64,000 nt of DNA from an uncultured Lachnospiraceae bacterium (GTDB lineage Bacteria > Bacillota > Clostridia > Lachnospirales > Lachnospiraceae): assembly GCA_949840805.1 (NCBI GenBank), contig CATKXR010000007.1, forward strand, positions 62,001 through 126,000, written 5' to 3'. The translations under genes were made by a program, and so were the position numbers. Below the pieces are notes generated by a model. The model did no database searches and was not told the origin of the DNA. It saw only the letters and a program-made list of their open reading frames with translations. Position 1 is the stretch's first letter; every line of letters begins with the position of its first letter. This document shows, in pieces, positions 1 through 9,386 of this stretch.

Positions 1-2
1 TT

Positions 3-455
3 ATCGCCGATGAGCCGGTGTCGGCCCTGGATGTGTCCATCCAGGCCCAGGTGCTGAACCTGATGAACCAGCTCAAGAAGGATTTTAACCTTACCTATAT
101 TTTTGTGGCCCATGACCTGAGTGTGGTGGAGCATATCAGCGACCGGGTGGGCGTCATGTATCTGGGGAATTTTGTGGAGGTGGGAAATAAGGAAAGCTTA
201 TACCGCAAGCCCCTTCACCCGTACACCCAGGCGCTTTTGTCGGCGGTTCCGGTGCCGGACCCTACGGCTAAGAAGGAGAGGATGATCCTGGAGGGAAATA
301 TCCCGTCTCCTCTTAACCCGCCTAAGGGGTGCAAGTTCCATACCCGGTGCCCGAAGGCCATGGGGTGCTGCAAGGCAGAGGCGCCAAAGCGGTACCAGGT
401 CAGCGACGACCATTATGTATATTGCCACCTATATGACGATGTAAACAACCAATAA
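3..455 (+). CDS. Oligopeptide/dipeptide ABC transporter ATP-binding protein, C-terminal part (gene starts before window)
   Basis: Frame open from window start ([20 protein letters not shown] = Walker B/D-loop region), H-loop [21 protein letters not shown], and Opp/Dpp-type C-terminal Cys motif [14 protein letters not shown]. Confidence 0.93.
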   Translation: MADEPVSALDVSIQAQVLNLMNQLKKDFNLTYIFVAHDLSVVEHISDRVGVMYLGNFVEVGNKESLYRKPLHPYTQALLSAVPVPDPTAKKERMILEGNIPSPLNPPKGCKFHTRCPKAMGCCKAEAPKRYQVSDDHYVYCHLYDDVNNQ

Positions 456-534
456 GTTACGATCAGGATACTCCCGGAATCTTAGAGCAGGATTTCGGGG
501 GTATCTATGACGAAAGGGGAGAATTGTCTTTGCC

Positions 535-1335
535 ATGAAGATTTTTATCAGTGCGGATATCGAAGGCTGCGCCGGGCTGGCCCTTCCGGCGGAAACCCAT
601 AAACAGGAAGCCGTGTACCAGGCTTTTGCCCGGGAGATGACAAGGGAAGTATTGGCGGCCTGTGAGGCGGCCAGGGAAATGGGGGCGACGGATATTGTGG
701 TGAAGGACGGCCATGGGGACGCATCGAATATCGACCCGCTTGAGATGCCGGATTATGTGAGGCTGATCCGGGGGAAAAGCGGCCATCCTTATAATATGAT
801 GTGGGGGCTGGATGAAAGCTTTGACGGTGTTTTGTATATTGGATACCATGCGCCGGCCGGGAACCCGGAGTTTTCCATCAGCCATACTTCTACCGGCAAC
901 AGTTTGTATATCCGCCTGAACGGGGAGTGTATGAGCGAGTTTATGCTGAACACATATACGGCTGCCAGCCTGGGGGTGCCGGTGCTTTTTCTGTCCGGGG
1001 ATGAGGCTGTCTGCCGTCTGGCCAAGGCCCAGGTGCCGGAGATGGAGACTGTGGCGACAAAAAGAGGGACAGGAGGGGCAACCGTCTGCGAGCCTTCGGG
1101 GGCCGTTCTGGAGGGAATCCGCGCAGGGGTGAAAAAGGCCCTCCGGGGGGATCTTTCCAGGTGCAGGGTTAAGCTGCCGGAAAAGTTTGTCTATGAAGTG
1201 ACCTTTAAGGACTGGAAAAAGGCGTATCAGATGTCTTTTTATCCGGGGATGGAGAAGGTAGATACCTTTACCGACCGGCTGACGGCCGGAAGGTGGATGG
1301 ATGTGGTGACGGCCCACTGCTTTGTGGTGTATTAA
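535..1335 (+). CDS. M55 family D-aminopeptidase (DppA-like)
   Basis: MKIFISADIEGCAGLA start, VVKDGHGDASNID and YIGYHAPAG motifs typical of DppA. Confidence 0.9.
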   Translation: MKIFISADIEGCAGLALPAETHKQEAVYQAFAREMTREVLAACEAAREMGATDIVVKDGHGDASNIDPLEMPDYVRLIRGKSGHPYNMMWGLDESFDGVLYIGYHAPAGNPEFSISHTSTGNSLYIRLNGECMSEFMLNTYTAASLGVPVLFLSGDEAVCRLAKAQVPEMETVATKRGTGGATVCEPSGAVLEGIRAGVKKALRGDLSRCRVKLPEKFVYEVTFKDWKKAYQMSFYPGMEKVDTFTDRLTAGRWMDVVTAHCFVVY

Positions 1336-1380
1336 ATATAGCCGGGATAAGAAAGAATGGAATAAAGGAGACTTTTGATC

Positions 1381-2475
1381 ATGGATATGCAGATGTTTGG
1401 CCGGATTTCGGATGCGTTTGGTCCGAGTGGATTTGAGGAGGATGTGATTCGTGTCATTGCGGGATATTGTAAAGAGTATCACGTGGAAAATGACGGGATG
1501 AACAACCTGTATGTCAGGATGCCGGGAGCGGACGGGAATAAGCCGGTGATCCAACTGGATGCCCACACGGACGAGTGCGGCTTTATGGTGCAGGCCATTC
1601 ACGATAACGGGGTTCTTGGGATTCTTATGCTGGGAGGGTTTTCACTCAGCAACATCCCGGCTCATACGGTGATGATCCGGACAAGGAGCGGGAAGATGGT
1701 CCGGGGGATCATCACTTCCAAACCGGTTCATTTTATGAACGAAAAAGAGCGGGCTTCCCAGGAACTTGATATTGAGAGGATCTATGTGGATATCGGCGCC
1801 ACCAGCAGGCAGGAGGTGGAAGAGGTATTCGGGATTTCCATCGGGGATCCCATGGTGCCGGAAGTGTCTTTTTCCTATGATGAGGAACATGAGATCTGCC
1901 TGGGGAAGGCTTTTGACAACCGGGCCGGGTGCGCCTGCATTGTGGATACCATGAAGCAGTTGTTTGGGGAGCGGGAGAAGCTTTCGGTGCAGGTAGTAGG
2001 CGCCTTCGCCGCCCAGGAGGAAGTGGGAATGCGGGGAGCCACGGTGACGGCCCAGGTGGTGAAGCCGGATCTTGCCATTGTGTTTGAGGGTTCTCCTTCG
2101 GATGATTTTTATTTCAGCGCCTCGCAGGCACAGGGGAAAATGAAGAGCGGGGTGCAGATCCGCCGGATGGACAAGAGCTATGTGTCCAATCCTGTGTTTG
2201 CCGGATATGCCGCTGAACTGGCTGAAAAGTACGGGATTCCTTATCAGGAGACCGTGAGAAGGGGAGGGAGTACCAATGCGGGAAAGATCAGCCTGACCGG
2301 CAAAGCGGTTCCTGTACTGGTGCTGGGAGTACCCAGCCGTTACGTGCATACGCATTATAATTTCTGCGCCAAAAAGGATCTGGAGGCGGCAGTCAGCCTG
2401 GCCGTGCAGGTGATACGGGAACTGGACGTGGAGCGGCTGCGGCAGATCTGCAGGAAGGACGTGCTGAAACGGTAG
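1381..2475 (+). CDS. M42 family metallopeptidase (glutamyl aminopeptidase/endoglucanase-M type)
   Basis: QLDAHTDECGFMV, FDNRAGCACIVD, AAQEEVGMRGA motifs. ORF opens at 1375; the likely start is the ATG at 1381. Confidence 0.9.
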   Translation: MDMQMFGRISDAFGPSGFEEDVIRVIAGYCKEYHVENDGMNNLYVRMPGADGNKPVIQLDAHTDECGFMVQAIHDNGVLGILMLGGFSLSNIPAHTVMIRTRSGKMVRGIITSKPVHFMNEKERASQELDIERIYVDIGATSRQEVEEVFGISIGDPMVPEVSFSYDEEHEICLGKAFDNRAGCACIVDTMKQLFGEREKLSVQVVGAFAAQEEVGMRGATVTAQVVKPDLAIVFEGSPSDDFYFSASQAQGKMKSGVQIRRMDKSYVSNPVFAGYAAELAEKYGIPYQETVRRGGSTNAGKISLTGKAVPVLVLGVPSRYVHTHYNFCAKKDLEAAVSLAVQVIRELDVERLRQICRKDVLKR

Positions 2476-2611
2476 TGCGCGGCATGCCAGAAGCTTGCTG
2501 AAACGGCAGGGCAGTGTGCCGGGAATGCGCTGAAACGGCAGGGAGGCGTGCCGGGAGCAGGTTGGTATGCCGCTCCCGGCGCGGAATGATTTCGGAAAGG
2601 ATTAGGAGAAC

Positions 2612-3349
2612 ATGAATCGGAAAAAACCTGTAATCGGAATCCTGGGTCTTACCAGAAGGACGGATCCAGGCCTGTATGTGAGCGGAGAGCATGTTTTTAC
2701 AGGAAGCGCCAGTGTCCGGGCCGTTCTGATGAACGGCGGCATGCCGGTGGTGGTTCCGGCTGCCGCGGCTGCGAAAGACGCGGAGGCCGCCATATCTTTC
2801 TGCGACGGCCTTCTGTTTCCCGGAGGGGAAGATATGACCCCTTGGTATTATGACGAGGAGCCTCTTCCCGTGATCGGCGCCTTCCGGCCTGAGATTGACG
2901 ATGCGTGGCTGAAGGCAGGGCGGTATGCCCTGGAACATAAGATCCCTATGCTTGGTATCTGCAAGGGGCATCAGACTTTGAATGTTCTTATGGGAGGAAG
3001 CCTTTACCAGGATTTATCGCTCCAGGAGGGAGAACGGATACAACATCTGCAGAAATACAACCGGTCTTATCTTACCCATCATGTGGAAGTGGAAGAGGGG
3101 ACCCGGCTGGCAGGGATTTTTGGCGCAGGGAAGTTAAAGACCAATTCCATGCACCATCAGGCGGTGAAAAAGCCGGGAAAGGGCCTTAGAATATCCGCCA
3201 GGGCATGCGACGGCACGATAGAAGGCCTGGAGGACGAAGAAGGGCTGATTATGGGGGTGCAGTGGCACCCGGAGGATCTGGTGGATTCGGCTCCGGTTAT
3301 GAACCGGCTGTTTGCGGATCTGGTGGAGCGGGCCGCGAGGCGGGAGTAG
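2612..3349 (+). CDS. Gamma-glutamyl-gamma-aminobutyrate hydrolase family (class I GATase-like, C26)
   Basis: LFPGGEDMTPWYY, LGICKGHQTLNVLMGGSLYQDL (nucleophile Cys), VQWHPE. Confidence 0.92.
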   Translation: MNRKKPVIGILGLTRRTDPGLYVSGEHVFTGSASVRAVLMNGGMPVVVPAAAAAKDAEAAISFCDGLLFPGGEDMTPWYYDEEPLPVIGAFRPEIDDAWLKAGRYALEHKIPMLGICKGHQTLNVLMGGSLYQDLSLQEGERIQHLQKYNRSYLTHHVEVEEGTRLAGIFGAGKLKTNSMHHQAVKKPGKGLRISARACDGTIEGLEDEEGLIMGVQWHPEDLVDSAPVMNRLFADLVERAARRE

Positions 3350-3375
3350 GATTCATATTTAAAAATCAAAAAAAG

Positions 3376-3396
3376 AGGACCCGGACGGGTCCTTTT
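3376..3396. terminator. Intrinsic terminator hairpin between convergent genes
   Basis: AGGACCC-GGAC-GGGTCCT followed by TTT. Confidence 0.75.
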
Positions 3397-4672
3397 ATTG
3401 TCCGGTCATAATCCGGATAATCTCTTCGTTTGTCTGCTGCATTCCGTCTTTTCCCAGCCTGCCTACGTTTCGTATGGTTTCTTCCACACCTTTGGTGACG
3501 ATCCCGTCGCCGCCGTAAAACTGCTGTCCACGTTTATACATGTTGTAGCCTAAAAGTCCGGCGTCCACGGCGGAGGCGATCTTGGCCGCACAGGAAGCTT
3601 TGGCGCCATCGCACACGATGCCGGAGACAATGGCAAGGGCGTTGACGACCGTGTGGACGATCTCTTTAAAACCGCCGCCGCAGAGGTAGGCTATGCCCGC
3701 CCCAGCTGCAGAACCGGCATTTACGGCGCCGCAGTAGGCGGAGAGCCGTCCGATCATGGTCTTCTGGTGGATGGCGCACAGATTGGACAGGGCCAGGGCC
3801 CGCAGTGTTTTTTCTTCATCGGCGCCCAGTTCATCGGCATATACCAAAACAGGCACGGATACCGTAATGCCCTGGTTGCCGCTGCCGGAATTGATAATCA
3901 CAGGCAGCTCGCAGCCATTCATACGGGCGTCGGACCCGGCGGCGGCCATGGCCTTTGCCCGGGCCTGAACATCCTGGCCCAGGGAATCCAGAAGAACCTT
4001 TCCGATATTGGCGCCATAGTCGCCCTGCATGCCTTCCCGGGCAATCTTCATGTTGAATTCGGCCTGACGGTTTAACGGTTCCCGGATATCATCCACATCC
4101 ACGGTGTTGATAAAATCCCAGATTCCTTTCATGTCCAGAAGGGAGCGGTCGGTAAGGTTTTCTTCTTTTTCTTCTTCGATAGGCAGGTCAAGCAGGACTT
4201 CCCCATTTTTTTCCTTATGTACAATGTTGGTATGGTAGTTGGCAATCCGTACCATACTGCTGTCATTTCCGTGATACAGCTTCACTATAATGTCGAAAAT
4301 AATATGATTGTCCACATGTTCTACGGAAACAGGCACCTGTTCCAGGAATACACGGATCTGGGCCTGCTGTTCTTGCGTGACGCAGGAGATTACTTCAAGC
4401 TGCCTGCCGGCGTTTCCGGCCACAATGCCCGCTGCCGCCGCGGCCGCGATTCCTTTGAGATGGCCGGTATTGGGTACAATCACGGATTTCACATTTTTAA
4501 TAATGCTTCCGCTCGCTCCCACTTCCACCCGCTCCGGCATGCAGCCCAGAAGTTCTCTTGCCGTGGCGGCGGCATAGGCCAGCGCTATGGGTTCGGTACA
4601 GCCCATGGCGGGAATCAGTTCTTCTTTCAGGATATCGATATAGGCCTGATAGCGAATGTCATTTTTATCCAT
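3395..4672 (-). CDS. L-cysteine desulfidase / UPF0597 (CyuA/YhaM) family
   Basis: ELIPAMGCTEPIALAYAAA, INSGSGNQGITVSVPV, LSAYCGAVNAGSAAGAGIAYL motifs. Confidence 0.88.
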   Translation of the reverse strand: MDKNDIRYQAYIDILKEELIPAMGCTEPIALAYAAATARELLGCMPERVEVGASGSIIKNVKSVIVPNTGHLKGIAAAAAAGIVAGNAGRQLEVISCVTQEQQAQIRVFLEQVPVSVEHVDNHIIFDIIVKLYHGNDSSMVRIANYHTNIVHKEKNGEVLLDLPIEEEKEENLTDRSLLDMKGIWDFINTVDVDDIREPLNRQAEFNMKIAREGMQGDYGANIGKVLLDSLGQDVQARAKAMAAAGSDARMNGCELPVIINSGSGNQGITVSVPVLVYADELGADEEKTLRALALSNLCAIHQKTMIGRLSAYCGAVNAGSAAGAGIAYLCGGGFKEIVHTVVNALAIVSGIVCDGAKASCAAKIASAVDAGLLGYNMYKRGQQFYGGDGIVTKGVEETIRNVGRLGKDGMQQTNEEIIRIMTGQ

Positions 4673-4711
4673 AGCTTCTTTTGTCCTTTCTAAGGAGGCT
4701 TTGGGGGACGG

Positions 4712-5545
4712 TTATCCCTTTACGGCTCCTTCCATGATACCTGCCTTCTGGAATTTTTCCAGGATCAGATATAACACAATAATGGGGATAATGACCAGTG
4801 TGGTTCCTGCCAGGATCACGGGCCAGGGAGTGGAAAGGCCTTCGCTGACGGGAAGCAGGGAGATCGTGACCATCAGGGTATATTTTGCCTGTTTCCTCAG
4901 ATACAGCAGGGGCCAGAAGAAATCATTCCAGCGGGCAATCAGGGTAATGGCGCCCCAGGAAGCCATGGCCGGCTTGATGACCGGGAGGATCACTTTCATA
5001 AAGATCCCGAAGTCGCTGCAGCCGTCAATCCTTGCGGCTTCCACCAGCTCATCGGGAACGTCCGTGATATACTGGTTCATATAGAAGATTCCCACGGCAG
5101 TGGCGATCCTTGGAACCACCAGCGACCACAGGCTGTTGATCAGCCCTACTTTTCTCATAATGATAAACAGCGGCACGGAACCTACTTCCGGGGGAACCAG
5201 CATGGTGGCAATGACAAAATAGAACAGAAAAGTCCTTCCGGGGAACCGGTATTTGGCAAAAGCAAAGCCTGCCAGCGCGCAGAAGAAAAGGGAAGTTATG
5301 GTTCCCATAATGGTAGTGAATACGCTGTTATAGGTATTCTGCCAGACCGGAATCATTTCAAATAACCGCCGGAAATTGGCCAGGGTAGGATGTTCCACAA
5401 TAATGGAATGAAAGCCGGTAATGCTTTCTGATGTGCTCTTAATGGAGATCAGGCACATCCAGACAATGGGGAACAGGCAGATCAGGGTGATAAAAGCCAG
5501 CAGTCCGTAGACGGCCGCGGAAGAAATCATCTTATTTCGGTTCAT
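4712..5545 (-). CDS. Carbohydrate ABC transporter permease (MalG-type)
   Basis: EAARIDGCSDFGIFMKVILPVIKPAMA EAA loop; multiple TM segments. Confidence 0.92.
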   Translation of the reverse strand: MNRNKMISSAAVYGLLAFITLICLFPIVWMCLISIKSTSESITGFHSIIVEHPTLANFRRLFEMIPVWQNTYNSVFTTIMGTITSLFFCALAGFAFAKYRFPGRTFLFYFVIATMLVPPEVGSVPLFIIMRKVGLINSLWSLVVPRIATAVGIFYMNQYITDVPDELVEAARIDGCSDFGIFMKVILPVIKPAMASWGAITLIARWNDFFWPLLYLRKQAKYTLMVTISLLPVSEGLSTPWPVILAGTTLVIIPIIVLYLILEKFQKAGIMEGAVKG

Positions 5546-5560
5546 AATCCTTCTCCTTTC

Positions 5561-6439
5561 CTACAGTTCACCCTGCCTGCGGCGGACCGCAAACTGAATG
5601 ACAGAAATCATCATCAGAATCAGGATAAGCACAACGCCGATGGCAGAGGCATATCCCATATTGAATACGTTAAATCCCGATTCGTACATATACTGGAACA
5701 GGGAGGAGTTGGAGGTTCCCGGTCCCGGAAGAATGTAAGATTCGTTAAACAGTTTCCACATATCCACTGTCAGGGTAACGGAACAGAAAAACAGGATGTT
5801 TTTCAGGGAAGGCAGGGTGATGAACCAGAACTGCTGTGCAGCATTGGCGCCATCCACCGTAGCGGCTTCGTAGTAATCTTTGGATATGTTCAAAAGGCCG
5901 GACAGCAGGATCATGGTAAACCATGGAGTATACCGCCATACATTCAGGATAATGACCGGAATCTTGGAAAAGGTGGTGCTGGTGAGCCATGGCACTTTGG
6001 AACCGCCGGCTAAGGAAATGACCTCGTTGACCAATCCCACATTTTCATCAAACAACATTCTGAAAATCAGGCCCATGGCAATGGCGGCGCAGATATTGGG
6101 CAGAAAGGTTGCCGTCTTGAAGAATGCCCGGGCTGAGTCCTTTCTCAGATAGCGGCTATTCAGCAAGCAGGCGATCAGAAGAGCGCAGCAGATGATCAGA
6201 ATCAGGCCGGAGATCCAGTAGATCACCGTGTTGCCTAAGGATTCCCAGAACATGTTGTCAACCGCCATCTTCTGATAATTGCCAAAGCCGCAAAATTCCG
6301 GGGAGCCGATGCCCTTCCAATCCGTCAGGCTGATATAAACCGTCCAGATTGTGGGGATTAGCTGAAATACAAAAAACAGGATGAAGAACGGAAGTATGAA
6401 CAAATAGGGGGCACGGTATTTTTTTAATGTCTGTAACAT
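5561..6439 (-). CDS. Sugar ABC transporter permease (MalF-type)
   Basis: YYEAATVDGANAAQQFWFITLPSLKN EAA loop; multiple TM segments. Confidence 0.92.
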   Translation of the reverse strand: MLQTLKKYRAPYLFILPFFILFFVFQLIPTIWTVYISLTDWKGIGSPEFCGFGNYQKMAVDNMFWESLGNTVIYWISGLILIICCALLIACLLNSRYLRKDSARAFFKTATFLPNICAAIAMGLIFRMLFDENVGLVNEVISLAGGSKVPWLTSTTFSKIPVIILNVWRYTPWFTMILLSGLLNISKDYYEAATVDGANAAQQFWFITLPSLKNILFFCSVTLTVDMWKLFNESYILPGPGTSNSSLFQYMYESGFNVFNMGYASAIGVVLILILMMISVIQFAVRRRQGEL

Positions 6440-6574
6440 GACATCCCTCCTTACAGAATCATCTTATCAGTGGGAGTATCAAGGCAAGGAACTGCCGCAG
6501 GCTGTTTCCGGACAGTTCCTTACCGTATGGATATCCCCTTGAGTTTAACTCAGGAACAGTTTGTTCCTAAAGGA

Positions 6575-8017
6575 TTACTGATTAACCTCAGCCTTTCCGA
6601 TCTTGGCTTTCAGGTTTTTATCCATGTTGGCGATGGCATCCTCCATGGACTGGTTGCCAGCAACATATTTTTCCAATTCGGCGGAAATGATCTCGTCGGC
6701 TTCTGCGTCCTGGGGAGTTACCACCAGATTGTCGGCGCCGTTGGACAGGCATTTTCCTTCCATCTCACGGAAGGACATCCCGCCGTAATACTCAGAAGGT
6801 TCTTTCCAGAAGGGGTCTTCCAGCATCTCAATGGACACCGGATTGGAGTACGGCGCGTTTTGTGCTTCCATGGAATTGACCCAGACTTCCTTTGCCTCAA
6901 TATCAAAGGTAAAGTCATACCACATCATGCGGAACAGCTCAGAGTAAGGATTGTCGCCTTTTTCGATAATGCCCATGTACTGGGAGACCGGGGCTCCGGC
7001 TTTGCCCACGCCTTCAAACTCCGGCGCGGACATGACTCTCCACTGGCCTTTGGTGGCATCGCAGTTCTGTCTCATGAATTCATCCCAGAAGGCCCCGATA
7101 CAGAAGGTGGCCACCTTCTGGTTGTTGATGGCGTCATACAGAGCTGGTTCCATGATGGTAGTCTTCATCAGAAGGCCTTCGCTGTTCATGGTATCCAGCG
7201 CGCCCAGGGCTTTTTTGGTGCCTTCGTCCGTGCCGATAATCACTTCGCCGTTTTCATCCCAGATTTTTGCGCCGGCTGAAGGCATCAGGCCACGGCGTCC
7301 CCAGTATCTCCAGGTCTTGCTGGTGGGATCAATATAGGAGAGGTAGACCTGGCCGCCGCTCTTTTCTTTTAACTGGCGTCCTGCTTCTATGTAGCCTTCC
7401 ATGGTTTTCATGGTTTCCGGATCTATGCCGTACTGGTCAAAAATCTCCTTATTGTAGAACAATACCTGGGGGCGGACGGAATCCGGCAAAGCATAGATCT
7501 TTCCGTCAATGGTGGCGTCTTTGGTGGCATTGTCCACCATCTTATCCAGAAGGGGAGTCAGGTATTCTGTCTCGTCTTTCAAAAGCCCGGCCTTTGCCAG
7601 GTCCATGATAGTCACCGGATCCAGCATGGCGGCGTCCGGAAGGTCGTCGGTGGCGCCAGAAAGGGCCGTCATGGTGATCTTTTCCCGGATATCGGCGGTT
7701 CCCTCTGTCTGTACAAACTCGATCTTTACATCCGGGGCAATATCCCGGTGATTTTCCAGCCAGGTCTCAAAATACTGCTGCCGGTACTGGGGATTGCCCA
7801 TGGCATAAACCGTAAGGGTGCCTGCCGGGAAAACGGTGCCGGAAGCGGCAGCCTGGCTGTCGCCTTTCGGGCTTTCCTGGCCGGAGGCGCTGTTCTGGCC
7901 TGCTGTTCCTGCCGTTCCTGCGGCGTCTGCTGCCGGGGCGCTGTCGCCGCCGCCACAGGCGGTAAGGCTTCCGATGGTTATAGCCGCGGCTAATAGGACT
8001 GCAATTTTTTTCTTCAT
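6575..8017 (-). CDS. Extracellular solute-binding lipoprotein (sugar ABC transporter)
   Basis: Lipobox LTACGGG; periplasmic-binding composition; adjacent to the two permeases. Confidence 0.92.
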   Translation of the reverse strand: MKKKIAVLLAAAITIGSLTACGGGDSAPAADAAGTAGTAGQNSASGQESPKGDSQAAASGTVFPAGTLTVYAMGNPQYRQQYFETWLENHRDIAPDVKIEFVQTEGTADIREKITMTALSGATDDLPDAAMLDPVTIMDLAKAGLLKDETEYLTPLLDKMVDNATKDATIDGKIYALPDSVRPQVLFYNKEIFDQYGIDPETMKTMEGYIEAGRQLKEKSGGQVYLSYIDPTSKTWRYWGRRGLMPSAGAKIWDENGEVIIGTDEGTKKALGALDTMNSEGLLMKTTIMEPALYDAINNQKVATFCIGAFWDEFMRQNCDATKGQWRVMSAPEFEGVGKAGAPVSQYMGIIEKGDNPYSELFRMMWYDFTFDIEAKEVWVNSMEAQNAPYSNPVSIEMLEDPFWKEPSEYYGGMSFREMEGKCLSNGADNLVVTPQDAEADEIISAELEKYVAGNQSMEDAIANMDKNLKAKIGKAEVNQ

Positions 8018-8094
8018 AATAGTTGATTCCTCCTTTAATTTAGATTGATATAATAAGATTCGCTGTAGCCGGCCGCTTTTTCTGTAGCCGTCCT

Positions 8095-9060
8095 TTATTC
8101 ACGGGCCGCGTCCACGGCTGCCCTGAGCAGTTCCATATCCTGTTCCGTAGCCAGGGTGCAGTCTGCGCCCAGGATAAATCCGGTTCTGCCAAACTGGGAA
8201 ATCACCTTATGTACTTCCTCCCTGACCGCTTCCTTCGGCCCGTCAACCAATACGCCGTGACGGTTGGGAAGGCCTCCCATAATCGCCTTTCCCGGGAAGA
8301 GCTTTCTTCCTTCTTCCAGGGAGAAAGGCGCTTCGTAGACTCCCCAGTTGGCCACATCGGTATAGATGCCGTAGTCACGATAGCGGTTCATATTCAACTG
8401 GTCCTTGCAGATGTGTAAGAAGCAGTATCCGCCGGCTTCTTTGACGGCTTTCATGATCTGTAAGTCAAAGGGCTTGATATACTCTTCAAATTCCTCATCC
8501 GTAAAGAATCTGGTCTCTCCGCCTAAAGCAGCGTAGTAAATCCCGTCCACGCCCAGGCGGATGTACTCTCTGGCCAGGTCGCACATGACGTTGGCAATCC
8601 GCTGCATCCCGGCCAGGACCGCATCCTTGTCTTCGTGAAGCAGGCGGCAAAGCTTCTCCCGTACATTGTCATAAGTATAACTGGGATCCATCTTTTCCAG
8701 GGGATGGATGGAAGAGGCGGTGATGCCGTGAAGGGTGCCAAGGGTGAAGGCGTCTCTGTCACAGCGCTCCAGGATCTTCTTTACAAGGGTGATCTGATCC
8801 TGCATGAAGAAATCGTCCAAAGTCATCTCCCGTACCAGGCGGTAGTCGGAGCCGTGATGGATCTCTCCCATATAGGGAACCAGGTTCTCATTCATAATCT
8901 TTAAGATATCGGTGTCACTTTCCTCAAAAAAGCGGATATGGGTATCCACGGCGGCGTCTCCAAAAGCCACTTCTTTCGGAAAATGGAGAGAAAAGCCGCT
9001 GGGGATCTTGTCTGGATCCCTTCCTTCAATTGCTGCGATTACACGTTCTTTCTTTGTCAT
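8095..9060 (-). CDS. Uroporphyrinogen decarboxylase-family protein (URO-D/methyltransferase-like)
   Basis: MTKKERVIAAIEGRDPDKIPSGFSLHFP start; GVDGIYYAALGGE; ILGADCTLATEQD. The ORF track's N-terminal extension to 9153 is low-complexity and not believed. Confidence 0.82.
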   Translation of the reverse strand: MTKKERVIAAIEGRDPDKIPSGFSLHFPKEVAFGDAAVDTHIRFFEESDTDILKIMNENLVPYMGEIHHGSDYRLVREMTLDDFFMQDQITLVKKILERCDRDAFTLGTLHGITASSIHPLEKMDPSYTYDNVREKLCRLLHEDKDAVLAGMQRIANVMCDLAREYIRLGVDGIYYAALGGETRFFTDEEFEEYIKPFDLQIMKAVKEAGGYCFLHICKDQLNMNRYRDYGIYTDVANWGVYEAPFSLEEGRKLFPGKAIMGGLPNRHGVLVDGPKEAVREEVHKVISQFGRTGFILGADCTLATEQDMELLRAAVDAARE

Positions 9061-9079
9061 AATATACCTCCTTTTTGTG

Positions 9080-9113
9080 AGATTAGTAATATTTGTAATA
9101 ATATTAGTAATCT
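9080..9113. promoter_or_regulatory. Imperfect palindrome, candidate operator upstream of the UroD-like gene
   Basis: AGATTAGTAATATT-TGTAAT-AATATTAGTAATCT; 14-bp arms with one mismatch. Confidence 0.4.
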
Positions 9114-9386
9114 TATTAATGTTGATTATAGTCATGTCAGGCCGATTTGTCAATAGGTTTTTTGGTGAAAATTGATATTATTTTTGGAGGGGAGGGGGAA
9201 AGAGTATGAAAAGGAGAAGATTACCAATTGTTTAAGCAAACTTCATCTGACTCATCAGATGCTAACCAGATGGCTCCAAGTTTATCTTTCGACAAATTTT
9301 CATATTTTCAGGTATTTCATTCTTTTCTTGAATCCTTTATAATAGTTTCAACTGTTGAAGATTTTGAAGGGAATGGAGATATCATA

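Noticed and set aside
505-1602. 365-aa minus-strand ORF opposite the DppA/M42 genes
   Set aside because: Antisense of two well-supported genes; His/Pro/Arg-rich composition typical of shadow frames.
9061-9153. N-terminal extension of the UroD-like ORF (MTNRPDMTIININKITNIITN...)
   Set aside because: Low-complexity translation of the promoter/palindrome region; the family N-terminus begins at MTKKERV (9060).
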